Origin: an uncultured Blautia sp.
GTDB lineage: Bacteria; Bacillota; Clostridia; Lachnospirales; Lachnospiraceae
Length of the DNA stretch: 38,095 nucleotides
Assembly (NCBI GenBank): GCA_938028845.1
Contig: CALIZJ010000161.1
Location: 1 to 38,095 of the forward strand
Reading direction: 5' to 3'
The notes under the pieces are model-generated. The model did not search any database and had not been told where the DNA came from. It was given only the letters and a program-made list of their open reading frames with translations. Positions 24,015 through 33,085 of this stretch are shown here, in pieces. Numbering within the stretch: the stretch's first letter is position 1; each line of letters starts with the position of its first letter. The translations under genes were made by a program, and so were the position numbers.

Positions 24015-25967
24015 TCAGCAGATCTCTGCTCCTGCCGGCATCTCCTTTTCCGGAACCATAAGGGAAAGGTTTCCGTCTGCGTCTTCCGCACAGAGGATCA
24101 TGCCTTCGCTCATAACTCCAGCCAGCTTCGCAGGCTTTAAGTTCGTAACTACCATAACTTTTTTGCCTACCATTTCTTCTGGTGTATAGTGTGCCTTAAT
24201 TCCAGATACGATCTGGCGTACCTGGCTTCCTATTTTCACCTGGGAGCAAAGAAGCTTTTTGGACTTTTTCACTGCCTCGCAGGCAATGATCTCGCCCACC
24301 TGGAACTGCAGCTTTTCAAAGTCTTCAAAGTTGATTTCCGGCTTAGGCTCTATATCTATGCCCTTTTCCTCTTCCTTTGGCTCTTCTTTTACCGGCGGGT
24401 GCAGCTCTTCCACCTTTGCCATCACTTCCTTAATGTCCAAACGTGCAAAAAGAATTTCCGGCTTTTCTGTTACTTTGTTTCCAGATTCATAAAGGCCAAA
24501 GGCAGCAAGTTCATCCAGAGATCTTTCCTTTGCATTTAACTGCTCCAGGATTCTCTTTGTAGTATCCGGCATGAAGGACTGAAGAAGGGTCGCGCCAATG
24601 CAGATGCCCTCTACCAGATTATACAGAACTGTTGCCAGACGGTCTTTCTTATCTTCTTCTTTTGCAAGAGCCCATGGCATGGTCTCATCAATATATTTAT
24701 TGCAGCGCTTAAACAAGGAGAATACCTCTGTCATAGCGTCCGCCACACGAAGCTTATCCATCTTCTCGGATACTTTTCCAGGAACAGCCAGGATAAAGGA
24801 TTTCAGATCTTCATCCACCGGTTCTGTCACATTTTTATTTTCCACTACGCCGCCGAAATACTTATTTGACATGGAAATGGTACGGTTTACCAGGTTTCCA
24901 AGGGTATTAGCAAGTTCAGAATTTAAGCGTTCCACCATCAGTTCCCAGGTGATCACACCATCATTGTCAAAGGGCATTTCATGAAGTACGAAATAACGCA
25001 CTGCATCCACGCCAAAGAAATCCACCAGCTCATCTGCGTAAAGAACATTTCCCTTAGATTTACTCATCTTACCGTCTCCCTGCAGCAGCCACGGATGACC
25101 GAACACCTGCTTAGGAAGCGGCAGGTCCAGAGACATCAGGAAGATCGGCCAGTAGATAGTATGGAAGCGGATGATATCTTTTCCGATCAGATGCAGGTCT
25201 GCCGGCCAGTTTTTATAAAACTGTTCTGAACTTTCTCCGTCACAGTCATAGCCGATTCCTGTGATATAGTTTGTGAGGGCGTCCAGCCACACATATACCA
25301 CATGGCCCGGGTCAAAATCTACCGGGATTCCCCATTTAAAGGAAGTTCTGGATACACAAAGATCCTGAAGTCCCGGAAGAAGGAAATTATTCATCATCTC
25401 ATTCTTTCTGGATTCCGGCTGGATAAACTCCGGATGGGTCTTAATGTGCTCGATCAGACGGTCTGCATATTTACTCATCTTAAAGAAATAAGCTTCTTCC
25501 TTAGCAGGAACGCAAGCGCGTCCGCAGTCCGGGCACTTGCCGTCTACAAGCTGGGACTCTGTAAAGAAGGATTCACATGGAGTACAGTACATTCCCTCGT
25601 AATATCCTTTATAGATATCCCCTTTTGCATACATCTTTTTAAAGATCTTCTGTACCTGTTTTTCGTGATCTTCGTCTGTAGTGCGGATAAATTTGTCATA
25701 GGATGTGTTCATCAGGTCCCAGATTCTTTTGATCTCTCCCGCAACATTATCTACAAATTCCTTGGGCGTGATCCCTGCTTCCGCAGCTTTCAGCTCAATC
25801 TTCTGGCCATGTTCGTCTGTTCCGGTCTGGAAGAATACATCATATCCTTCCTGCCTTTTATAGCGGGCAATGGCGTCTGCCAGCACGACCTCATAGGTAT
25901 TTCCGATATGGGGCTTTCCGGATGTGTAGGCAATGGCCGTTGTGATATAATATTTCTGTTTTTCCAC
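24015..25967 (-). CDS. metG: Methionyl-tRNA synthetase
   Basis: This 650-residue class I synthetase charges methionine tRNA. The HIGH-type motif is PHIGN at residues 19-23, the KMSKS loop is in GKMSKSKGN, and a zinc knuckle has CTPC and CPDC. The C-terminal 110 residues after EEEKGIDIEPKPEINFEDF form the tRNA-binding EMAP-like domain, which aids dimerisation. A T-box leader lies upstream. The ribosome binding site AGGAGGAAA precedes the ATG. It opens the operon that continues into moaC-moaA-mog-MOSC-tatD. Confidence 0.97.
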   Translation of the reverse strand: MEKQKYYITTAIAYTSGKPHIGNTYEVVLADAIARYKRQEGYDVFFQTGTDEHGQKIELKAAEAGITPKEFVDNVAGEIKRIWDLMNTSYDKFIRTTDEDHEKQVQKIFKKMYAKGDIYKGYYEGMYCTPCESFFTESQLVDGKCPDCGRACVPAKEEAYFFKMSKYADRLIEHIKTHPEFIQPESRKNEMMNNFLLPGLQDLCVSRTSFKWGIPVDFDPGHVVYVWLDALTNYITGIGYDCDGESSEQFYKNWPADLHLIGKDIIRFHTIYWPIFLMSLDLPLPKQVFGHPWLLQGDGKMSKSKGNVLYADELVDFFGVDAVRYFVLHEMPFDNDGVITWELMVERLNSELANTLGNLVNRTISMSNKYFGGVVENKNVTEPVDEDLKSFILAVPGKVSEKMDKLRVADAMTEVFSLFKRCNKYIDETMPWALAKEEDKKDRLATVLYNLVEGICIGATLLQSFMPDTTKRILEQLNAKERSLDELAAFGLYESGNKVTEKPEILFARLDIKEVMAKVEELHPPVKEEPKEEEKGIDIEPKPEINFEDFEKLQFQVGEIIACEAVKKSKKLLCSQVKIGSQVRQIVSGIKAHYTPEEMVGKKVMVVTNLKPAKLAGVMSEGMILCAEDADGNLSLMVPEKEMPAGAEIC

Positions 25968-26050
25968 TTTTCATTTCCTCCTGAAAATTAAATATTTTTT
26001 ACCTCCACAGGCTTTCCTGCCATAAGCTTTTCCAAACACGCCTCTATGAC

Positions 26051-26395
26051 AAAAAAACTCGTCCCCTCTGTTCGAGAAGACGAGTCTAAAACCCGTGTTA
26101 CCACTTCTGTTCATCTCTGCCTCACAGCAGAGACCTCGTCAGGTACAAAATCTGCACTTAACCCGTAAAAACGAACCTGCCGGAACAGCCGGCCGTCTTA
26201 AATAGGTCCTGCAAAGCTATACCTCCCCGCTGTAACAGGCGGTCCTGTCGCAGCCTACTTTTCTTTCAGCCGCGCCTCTCAGAAGCCATCTTCCATTTGC
26301 TCCGTGCATATCCCTCTCACCATAGGAACCTGCTCCACGGGATTTCTCTGTAATGCGGTCTGCAAATGTACTCTCTTCGTCCATGAGTTTTTCAC
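26051..26395 (-). ncRNA. T-box leader of metG
   Basis: The metG leader reads as a T-box riboswitch that senses uncharged methionine tRNA. Visible on the minus strand are the stem I sequence GGACGAAGAGAGTA at its start, the 3' stem I segment ATGGCTTCTGAGAGGCG with ATG triplets at 26296-26294 and 26289-26287 as candidate specifier codons, AGTAGGCTGCGAC of the next helix, and the T-box AGTGGTAACACGGGT (antiterminator, about 26105-26091). A terminator stem follows (26085-26051, ACTCGTC with GACGAGT and a T-run). A methionine specifier agrees with the gene downstream. Confidence 0.9.
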
Positions 26396-26403
26396 TATCA
26401 AAA

Positions 26404-26432
26404 ATAGTAGCATATTTTATTGTTTTTGTAAA
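26404..26432 (-). promoter_or_regulatory. Promoter of the metG T-box transcript
   Basis: On the minus strand TTTACA (26432-26427) and TACTAT (26409-26404) are 17 bases apart, directly upstream of the T-box leader. A weak stem (AAACCAGC with GCGGTTT) overlaps the -35 region and may end the upstream GH95-like transcript. Confidence 0.75.
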
Positions 26433-26526
26433 CCGCCTTTTCCGCTGGTTTTACAAAATCCTGCCCGCTAAAATGCAGTGTACAGGCTGCGCAGGCGAAG
26501 GTAGTCCTAAATTCACTTCCTTCTGC

Positions 26527-28719
26527 TCAGACAGGAAAGCTGCTCTCCCATACCTCCCCCGCCTCCAGGAAGTTCTCTGTTTCAAACTCCCGGTATCTGA
26601 CCGTAACCTTTTGTGCATGCTCTGCGGTGATCTTCCATCGGAGCCCTTCCCCTTTCTTAATATAGGCGTCACAGAAAAGCCCCTTCTCTCCCCGCAGGGA
26701 AGAAAATCCCGTTCCCTTCTTTACCCATTCCGCGGGAATCGCCGGAAATAGGCGTATCATTCCGTCACGCATCTGAAACAACATTTCCTGCAGGGCATCT
26801 GCAGCAAACATATTTCCCTCCAGGGTAAAGGGACGATAGGTGAAGTCTGAATACCCTTTTGCCTTAAAATCTCCATTTAAATGGAAGCCGTTTGGTCCGC
26901 AGAAATATTCCCAGAAAATATGAAGCATTTCTGCCGCCTTTTCCCCATTCCCCTGGATTCCATACAAATGCGCCATCCAGGTAAAGGTATAGCCTACCCA
27001 CTGGCTGGTACCCAGTCTTTCATAATCACGGATCACTGCATCGATGATCTCCCTGCCTTCTCCCTCATAGGGGATCAGTTCCAAAGGAGACACTGCCATG
27101 GCATTGGAAAAATGGCGGTGGGATTCTTCCAAACTTTCCTTTGGAGAAATCATCAGCACTTTCTTCTCATTTACGGCAAGCTTTGGAAGCTTATCAAAAA
27201 CTCTCCTCCATTCCTTTGCCCCTTCATCGCCCACCTTGTTTCCAAGGATTTCCAGTGTTTTAAAAAGATATCGCATAAGGGCAAGGTCGTAATTGCTCAC
27301 AGGCTTTAACCATGCTTTCGCCGTATCGTCATGAATCTCCGGAGAACTGGATACAGGAAGCAAAAGAGTTCCATCTTCCTGCTCCTTTAAAAGAGCCTTT
27401 ATAAATATCCCCGTCTCTTTCAGATAGGGATACGCCCGATTTCTTAAAAATTCTTCGTTTCCTGTATAACGGTAATACTCTTCAAAGCAGCGGGCAATCC
27501 AGATCTGGTTGGCAGGAGAAAGAGAATACATAGGCCAGCCGCCTAAGACTTCCCCGTCAATGGTCATCACACCCGGCAGACAGCACCCAGGCGCATCATA
27601 AAATTCCCGGGCAAATTTCTTTCCGGCGTTTTTAAGCTCCCATAAAAAATCCAGGAAACACTCTCCCTCTTCTAAATGATTTGCCTTTAAATAATGGCTG
27701 TAAGAAAGCTCCGTATTTAAGTCGTGATGGTAGTCCCCTTTCCAGGGAGGCAGCGCGCCGTCATCTGCTGTCCATACGCCCTGAAGCGGCATAGGTGCAC
27801 AGCCCTTTCTGGAAGCAGCCGCAAAAAGATAATTGGAAGTATACCACTGCTTCTCCATCTCCTGATCAGGGAGAGAAACACTGCTCTCGCCAAAATATTC
27901 CTCCCACCACTTTTTATGTTCCGCAAACAAAGACTCTTCCTCTTCATCGAGGGCCCTGGAAAGCTCTTCTTGACCCTTTAAAAGCCATTCCCCGCCGTCT
28001 TTAGAAGAAACGATCTTCCAGGCAAGTCTTGTACGCTCTTCCTTCTCCTCCCGTGCAGTCACGATCCCATAGGAAAAGTCCTCTGTTATCTCCTGGGTAA
28101 ACCACTGAAATACATAGTCTCCCTTTTTCTCTTCTCCCCATTTGGCCGGTGCATATTTTAGCTCCGTAAGGCTTCCCTGAGAAATCTGTCTGTTTTCCTC
28201 ACTGTAAACAAATGCTTTCTCCGTGCCTTTCACCCCAAATCCGGGAGTTTTTAATTCCACTGAAAAGCCGTCTTTGGGAGCATAAATCTCCACCATTCCC
28301 ACGTGACGCAGGGCATGGATCCAGGTACGGATCCGGTAAAGTTCTTCCTTCTCCCTGACAGAGAGCCATGCACATGCCTCTTTTATGGAAAGGGTGGAAA
28401 CCATACGGTCTCCACCTTTAAAATGCACTAGCAGTTTTCCGGCAGGAAGTTTCGTAGGAGAAGGATAATAATAGGGGGCGTCGAAAATTTGCCGGATGGC
28501 CTTTTCCTCGCCTGCATCCGCAAGCTCGACAAGCTTCTGATAAGTGAAATCCTCCGGCTTTTCCCATAAAACTGTAGAATCCCAGATGTCGGTGCGATCC
28601 AGGCTAAAACGCAGTTCCCGGGGCGTTCCCCAGCACAGGCAGCCACACTGTCCGCTTCCTAAAGGAACCGCTTCGTCCCATGTAAGGATATTATCCTGCC
28701 AGACATATTTGTAATCCAT
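26527..28719 (-). CDS. GH95-like glycoside hydrolase (alpha-fucosidase superfamily)
   Basis: This 730-residue intracellular protein resembles GH95 alpha-L-fucosidases. The N-terminal beta domain has PLGSGQCGCLCWGTP and a DRTDIWDST segment where GH95 has NEDTLWSG. The helical barrel has LQGVWTADDGALPPWKGDYHHDLNTELSY, matching the GH95 LQGIW...PPWGSxYTxNINTEMNY pattern. The putative acid lies in SSSPEIH (Glu461). HRHFSNAMAVSPLEL matches the HRHLSHLYALYP stretch. The first Asn of the catalytic NxN pair is Asp333 here, with Asn335 kept. There is no signal peptide. Start chosen at 28719 by AGGAG; it follows the GH112 gene by 14 bases. Fucosidase activity is inferred from fold only. Confidence 0.7.
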   Translation of the reverse strand: MDYKYVWQDNILTWDEAVPLGSGQCGCLCWGTPRELRFSLDRTDIWDSTVLWEKPEDFTYQKLVELADAGEEKAIRQIFDAPYYYPSPTKLPAGKLLVHFKGGDRMVSTLSIKEACAWLSVREKEELYRIRTWIHALRHVGMVEIYAPKDGFSVELKTPGFGVKGTEKAFVYSEENRQISQGSLTELKYAPAKWGEEKKGDYVFQWFTQEITEDFSYGIVTAREEKEERTRLAWKIVSSKDGGEWLLKGQEELSRALDEEEESLFAEHKKWWEEYFGESSVSLPDQEMEKQWYTSNYLFAAASRKGCAPMPLQGVWTADDGALPPWKGDYHHDLNTELSYSHYLKANHLEEGECFLDFLWELKNAGKKFAREFYDAPGCCLPGVMTIDGEVLGGWPMYSLSPANQIWIARCFEEYYRYTGNEEFLRNRAYPYLKETGIFIKALLKEQEDGTLLLPVSSSPEIHDDTAKAWLKPVSNYDLALMRYLFKTLEILGNKVGDEGAKEWRRVFDKLPKLAVNEKKVLMISPKESLEESHRHFSNAMAVSPLELIPYEGEGREIIDAVIRDYERLGTSQWVGYTFTWMAHLYGIQGNGEKAAEMLHIFWEYFCGPNGFHLNGDFKAKGYSDFTYRPFTLEGNMFAADALQEMLFQMRDGMIRLFPAIPAEWVKKGTGFSSLRGEKGLFCDAYIKKGEGLRWKITAEHAQKVTVRYREFETENFLEAGEVWESSFPV

Positions 28720-28733
28720 ATCCCTCTCCTGCC

Positions 28734-30923
28734 TTATTCTGCTGCCGGCTGTATCTTTTCTCCGGACAGCGTATACCAAATGATCTCGTTTTCTTTAAGC
28801 TTTTGTACAAAGCTTTCTCCGTCGCCTTTATAGACTACGGTTTCCTGTGGTTCATATGTATTGTTTACCACACAGAATTTATCGTTTAACGGGTAAGCAT
28901 GCACTTCCACATTTTCGTTGGTGCTGAACCAGCGGTGAAGAAGTTCCTCTCCGTGACAGCTCCATAAGATTCCTCTGTAAAGAAGACGGCTGTTCTTAAA
29001 GCTATAAGGAAGTCCGCTGATATACACGCTTCTTCCCTTGCCGAATTCTTTTACTGCAAGCTGCACTTCTTTTTCTCTCTGTACCAGGATCGTTGTGCCT
29101 TCCAGGGCATACATGTTCTTTTTGCCTTCCCCGAAATCAATCTCTCCCTCATAATCTTCGGTAATAAAGTGGTCCGGATGTTCTTCCCAGTTATATTTGT
29201 CATAGCCAAGAGTAAATCCGGTTTCTTTCTCCACGCCCAGTACACTGGAGAGCTGGATGTATCTGCCCTGTGCCTGATGTCCGGCAGGCTCTCCCACACC
29301 AATAAAGCCGCCGCCTTCGTAAACAAACTCTTTTATTTTTGCGGAGATCACAGGATTTTCCCACCAGCTTCCGCCTGTATGGGCGGTATCCCCGTCGCCT
29401 ACATTCAGGATCACATCAATATCCTTTAAAATATCCGGATTATCCAGAATATCCTGGAAACTGATAAACACAACGTCGAAAGGCGCTCCGGAAAGAGCCT
29501 CAATGATACCTGCATAGGAATAATTCTGTTTCTGGTAAAGAGCATGGTGTACCATATGCGCTCCCCAGGCTCTCATTTTTCCCCAGCAGTTTAAGACAGC
29601 TACCTTCTTCACACAGTAAGGCGTCGTCCCTTTTATATTTTCGTAAAGTACCCGAAACTCGTCACAGACACTCTCCACATAATCTAAAAATTCCGGGAAC
29701 TTAAGAGCCAGCTTCAGATAACCGCCGTAACCGATCCGGTCAATAGGGCTTCTAAGGATCGCCCTTCTGGCTGTCACCCAGTTTACCTTTGCCTCTTTTA
29801 CAGGATCTCCTCCCTCATGGAACACATCCGGGAAGAAATAAGGAAGGAAGCGCCCTTCAATGTATTTCGCGCCCTTAATATCGCTTAACAGACGCAGTGT
29901 GGAACCATTTCCCACACTTCCAACCACAGCGTCCAGGCCGATGTCCTTAAATTCCTCCATAAAAGGCTCCGTACCGATCCAGTGGTCCCCTAAAAACATC
30001 ATGGCTTCCTTTCCCTCTTCATGGGTAATGTCCACCATCTCCTTTGCAAGAGCCGCTACATGTTTTCTCTGGAATCTCTGGAAATCGGAATATTCCTTAG
30101 AGGGCACCCGGTACTGGTTGTTATAGTAGCCCTGGTCTATGATAAATTCCGGACGGAATTTATATCCCACTTCTTTTTCAAACTGCTCCAGAATATAGGG
30201 GCTGACTGAAGCAGAATATCCATACCAGTCCACATATTTTTCTCTGGCAAGCTCGTCGAATACCAGAGTAAACTGATGGAAAAATGTGGTAAAGCGAAGG
30301 ACGTCCACATAGGGATGCTCCTTGATAAATTTCCGCAGGCGCTCCATAGTATACGCTCTCGTCTTCGGCTGTCTTACGTCAAAAGTAATCTGGTGCTCTA
30401 CGTCCTTCCAGTCGTTTGTCACTGCATTGTACATATGAACCGGGTCCCACATGATGTATGCCAAAAAGCTTACTGTATAATCATGGAAAGGCACTGCCTT
30501 TATGCACACGGTTCCTTTTTCTTCATCGTAGCTCCATTGGGATACAGGAACCACCTCTCCTGTGGTACGGTCTATAACCTCCCACCAGCGTTTAATATCA
30601 TCTCTGGAATTAGGGGTCAGCATATCCGGGTACAGGCCCTTCATCAGAGTAATCTCCAGCGTCTCCCCTTCCGCTGTATAAAAAGGGGTCATCACATACA
30701 TCTGCTGGATCTCTTCCGGATGGCTTAACGCCCACTGATTGTCTTTCCTTGTTGTATAATATGTAGAGTAAATTTTTGCGTCAACATCCTTAAGCTCTGC
30801 CGGAAAATCCGTTCCGTCGCAGTCTCTTATGGCATCCGCGCCCCAGCGCTTCATAATTTCCAAAGTCTCCGGGATCACATCAACGTCTGTAGGTATGGTT
30901 ACTCTTCCTTTGCCTATACTCAT
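28734..30923 (-). CDS. lnpA: GH112 beta-galactoside phosphorylase (lacto-N-biose/galacto-N-biose type)
   Basis: This 729-residue cytoplasmic enzyme splits a beta-galactosyl disaccharide with phosphate to give galactose 1-phosphate. The family is clear from GRVTIPTDVDVIPETLEIMKRWGADAIRDCDGTDFP at the start and the TIM-barrel segment FLGDHWIGTEPF, whose Asp (residue 313 from this start) is the likely general acid. A Rossmann-like middle domain and beta C-terminal domain follow. The ATG at 30923 is preceded by AGGAGGA; the frame extends 17 codons upstream without support. Substrate may be galacto-N-biose/lacto-N-biose or galactosyl-rhamnose; these subgroups were not separated. The nahK/galactose-processing genes of bifidobacterial lnp clusters are absent. 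Confidence 0.92.
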   Translation of the reverse strand: MSIGKGRVTIPTDVDVIPETLEIMKRWGADAIRDCDGTDFPAELKDVDAKIYSTYYTTRKDNQWALSHPEEIQQMYVMTPFYTAEGETLEITLMKGLYPDMLTPNSRDDIKRWWEVIDRTTGEVVPVSQWSYDEEKGTVCIKAVPFHDYTVSFLAYIMWDPVHMYNAVTNDWKDVEHQITFDVRQPKTRAYTMERLRKFIKEHPYVDVLRFTTFFHQFTLVFDELAREKYVDWYGYSASVSPYILEQFEKEVGYKFRPEFIIDQGYYNNQYRVPSKEYSDFQRFQRKHVAALAKEMVDITHEEGKEAMMFLGDHWIGTEPFMEEFKDIGLDAVVGSVGNGSTLRLLSDIKGAKYIEGRFLPYFFPDVFHEGGDPVKEAKVNWVTARRAILRSPIDRIGYGGYLKLALKFPEFLDYVESVCDEFRVLYENIKGTTPYCVKKVAVLNCWGKMRAWGAHMVHHALYQKQNYSYAGIIEALSGAPFDVVFISFQDILDNPDILKDIDVILNVGDGDTAHTGGSWWENPVISAKIKEFVYEGGGFIGVGEPAGHQAQGRYIQLSSVLGVEKETGFTLGYDKYNWEEHPDHFITEDYEGEIDFGEGKKNMYALEGTTILVQREKEVQLAVKEFGKGRSVYISGLPYSFKNSRLLYRGILWSCHGEELLHRWFSTNENVEVHAYPLNDKFCVVNNTYEPQETVVYKGDGESFVQKLKENEIIWYTLSGEKIQPAAE

Positions 30924-30982
30924 TTTTTCCTCCTCCTGACACATTTTCTGTATCATCCAGGCAGATAGATTCATCTCTCCTG

Positions 30983-31162
30983 TTATTTGAATTTTCTGTT
31001 ATATCTATACAATAATAAGATCAGCCCTGCAAGCCCTAAAAGCATCACAAGGGTCCCCTGGGGACCTATATTTCTCTGTCCGATCACCACAAGGGCAATA
31101 CACACAGCAAAGAAAATAATCGACAAAATCGTTGTTACGATATTTTTCATTCTTTCATCCAT
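30983..31162 (-). CDS. Small two-helix membrane protein (DUF6903-like)
   Basis: This 59-residue protein has two hydrophobic segments (about 8-27 and 33-52) with a short polar turn IGQRNIGPQG and a basic tail YRYNRKFK. It resembles a small family seen next to carbohydrate importers in Lachnospiraceae (called DUF6903 in recent annotation, from memory). GGAGG precedes the ATG at 31162. It sits between the permease and the GH112 gene, 27 bases after the permease stop. A helper or regulator role in transport is possible, but no function is known. Confidence 0.7.
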   Translation of the reverse strand: MDERMKNIVTTILSIIFFAVCIALVVIGQRNIGPQGTLVMLLGLAGLILLLYRYNRKFK

Positions 31163-31189
31163 AATTTTCACCTCCGGTTTCATTAAGGA

Positions 31190-32080
31190 TCAGCCCTTAA
31201 GACCGCCCAGCGTCATACCCTGCGTCAGCTTCTTCTGTACACAGATGTACAGGATCAAAGTAGGCAGCATAACGATTACAAGTCCTGCATACATCTGTCC
31301 GTACTGAACTGCTGATTTCTGGGCTGCCATCAAGTTCATAAGGCCAACCGGAAGGGTTTTCAGCTCCGGCTTTGTAAGAAGGGTCATGGAAATAATATAT
31401 TCATTCCAGAAGGACAGGAAATTAAACAGGATCACCGTTACGATACTCGGCTTCGCCATCGGCATGATGATCTGCAGCATAGTCCTCCAATATCCCGCGC
31501 CGTCCACATAAGCAGCTTCCTCATAGTCCTTTGCCAAAGATTTAAAGTAGCCCGAAAGCAGGTAGATCGTAAAAGGAAGGGCTGTGGAAGCGTATACCAG
31601 CGCCAGGATAAAAAGATTATTCAGGAAAAACGGATTGCCGAACCACTGGCGAAGCTTGGCGTCCGCATTGTTTAACATCAGGAAAATGGGAACTACAATG
31701 TAGTTTACATTGATAAAAAGTCCTGCCATAAAAAGCACGCTCCATATTTTCCTGCTTTTGAACTGAAATCTTGCCAGCACATAGGCAGCCGGAAGGGCAA
31801 GCACGATCAAAAGGAAAATACCAAGAGCTGTCACAAGCACAGAGTTCAGTACATAAGATCCCATATCCGCAGTCTGCCATGCGTCAATAAAGTTCTGGAA
31901 ATGAAAGCCTTTGGGGAGCGCCCATGGGCTGCCATAAAATTCTGAGTTTTCTTTAATAGATGCCACAAAAACCCAGGCAACAGGAACGATGATCGTGATT
32001 GCCAGGAGTATCAGGGCAATATAGATCACAACCTTTGCCACTTTGGAACTGGCACTTATATTTTTGCTTCTGTCCGTCAT
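31190..32080 (-). CDS. Carbohydrate ABC permease, second (MalG-type), GH112 locus
   Basis: This 296-residue membrane protein has six hydrophobic segments and an EAA loop (YEEAAYVDGAGYWRTMLQIIMPMAKP) for docking the ATPase. The end LTQGMTLGGLKG matches the conserved tail of this family. The frame is open 16 codons further up, overlapping the other permease, but AGGGGGAGG before the ATG at 32080 supports this start. It forms the channel with the partner permease at 32094-32993. Confidence 0.93.
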   Translation of the reverse strand: MTDRSKNISASSKVAKVVIYIALILLAITIIVPVAWVFVASIKENSEFYGSPWALPKGFHFQNFIDAWQTADMGSYVLNSVLVTALGIFLLIVLALPAAYVLARFQFKSRKIWSVLFMAGLFINVNYIVVPIFLMLNNADAKLRQWFGNPFFLNNLFILALVYASTALPFTIYLLSGYFKSLAKDYEEAAYVDGAGYWRTMLQIIMPMAKPSIVTVILFNFLSFWNEYIISMTLLTKPELKTLPVGLMNLMAAQKSAVQYGQMYAGLVIVMLPTLILYICVQKKLTQGMTLGGLKG

Positions 32081-32093
32081 GTCCTCTCCCCCT

Positions 32094-32993
32094 TTAAAAT
32101 TCAATCTCTTCACGTTTTGTTGCTGCATTTAAGATCCCTGCCAGGGCAAAGGAAAATGCAAACACTACAACACCGATGGCCATACCGTATCCATAAGAAG
32201 AATTGGTATAGGCCTCCTGGTACATATAACTTAAGAATACGCTGGACGCGCCGTCCGGTCCGCCGTTGGTCATTGCTTTTACCATCAAAAAGCTCATGTT
32301 AATGGTACTGATAACAAAGAATGTCAACGTTGTGCGGATGTTTGTCCAGATCAAAGGCAGGGTAATGGAGAAAAACTGTTTGATCCTGCCGGCTCCTTCC
32401 AGGCTTGCGGATTCGTAAAGGCTTTCCGGAATATTCGCCATACTTGCCATATACATAACCATATAGTAACCGATCGCCTGCCAAACCATAGCGATGACAA
32501 TACTGTAAATTACGATCTTCTGGTTGCCCAGCCAAAGAATAGGGTCATTTACACCACTCTCTCCGCGGAACAGGTTAAGAAAGGAATTTAAAAGTCCCTG
32601 GGTAGGGTCATAAATCGCAGAAAAAATGGCGCTGATCACAACAACAGAAAGGATATTAGGGATATAAAAGACAACTCTGAAAAATGTCTGTCCCTTTATT
32701 TTTTCTCTTGTAAGGATCGCTGCAAAAATGATCGCAAGAGCGAAAGTCACAACTGTTACTATAACAATTAGCAGGATACTGTTCTGGAATGCCTGATAAA
32801 ACCTGTCGCTTTGAAACAATGTCTTAAAATTATCCAGTCCCACAAATGTTTTTTCTGCCGTATAACCTCCCCATTTATATAAGGACATCCGGAAAACATC
32901 GATGGTGGGAACGATCATAAAGATCACAAAGAGGATGACTGCCGGAGCCAGACAGCAAAAAATAAACCTGCTCCTTCCTTTTTGCTTGGTCAT
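32094..32993 (-). CDS. Carbohydrate ABC permease, first (MalF-type), GH112 locus
   Basis: This 299-residue membrane protein has six helices and an EAA loop (LYESASLEGAGRIKQFFSITLPLIW). The start at 32993 has GAAAGGAG ten bases upstream. An upstream ATG at 33017 has no ribosome binding site and lies next to the intercistronic hairpin. It follows the binding-protein gene after a hairpin and precedes the second permease by 13 bases. No ATPase gene is present in this operon. Confidence 0.92.
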   Translation of the reverse strand: MTKQKGRSRFIFCCLAPAVILFVIFMIVPTIDVFRMSLYKWGGYTAEKTFVGLDNFKTLFQSDRFYQAFQNSILLIVIVTVVTFALAIIFAAILTREKIKGQTFFRVVFYIPNILSVVVISAIFSAIYDPTQGLLNSFLNLFRGESGVNDPILWLGNQKIVIYSIVIAMVWQAIGYYMVMYMASMANIPESLYESASLEGAGRIKQFFSITLPLIWTNIRTTLTFFVISTINMSFLMVKAMTNGGPDGASSVFLSYMYQEAYTNSSYGYGMAIGVVVFAFSFALAGILNAATKREEIEF

Positions 32994-33017
32994 CTTAGGT
33001 TTACTCCTTTCTTCCAT

Positions 33018-33054
33018 TCTGAAAAACGGACGGTGGGCACACCGTCCGTTTTCA
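33018..33054 (-). terminator. Intercistronic hairpin between binding protein and permease
   Basis: A perfect 13-base-pair stem (AAAACGGACGGTG with its complement) and 4-base loop is followed on the minus strand by TTTTTC. It is likely a partial terminator or mRNA-stabilising hairpin that makes binding protein more abundant than the permeases. Confidence 0.8.
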
Positions 33055-33085
33055 TTTTTATACTGTTTTGCTTCTATAAAAACGC

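Noticed and set aside
26430..26455. Strong terminator of the GH95-like gene
   Set aside because: The stem is only about seven pairs with a bulge and overlaps the metG promoter; it may contribute but was not called as a terminator.
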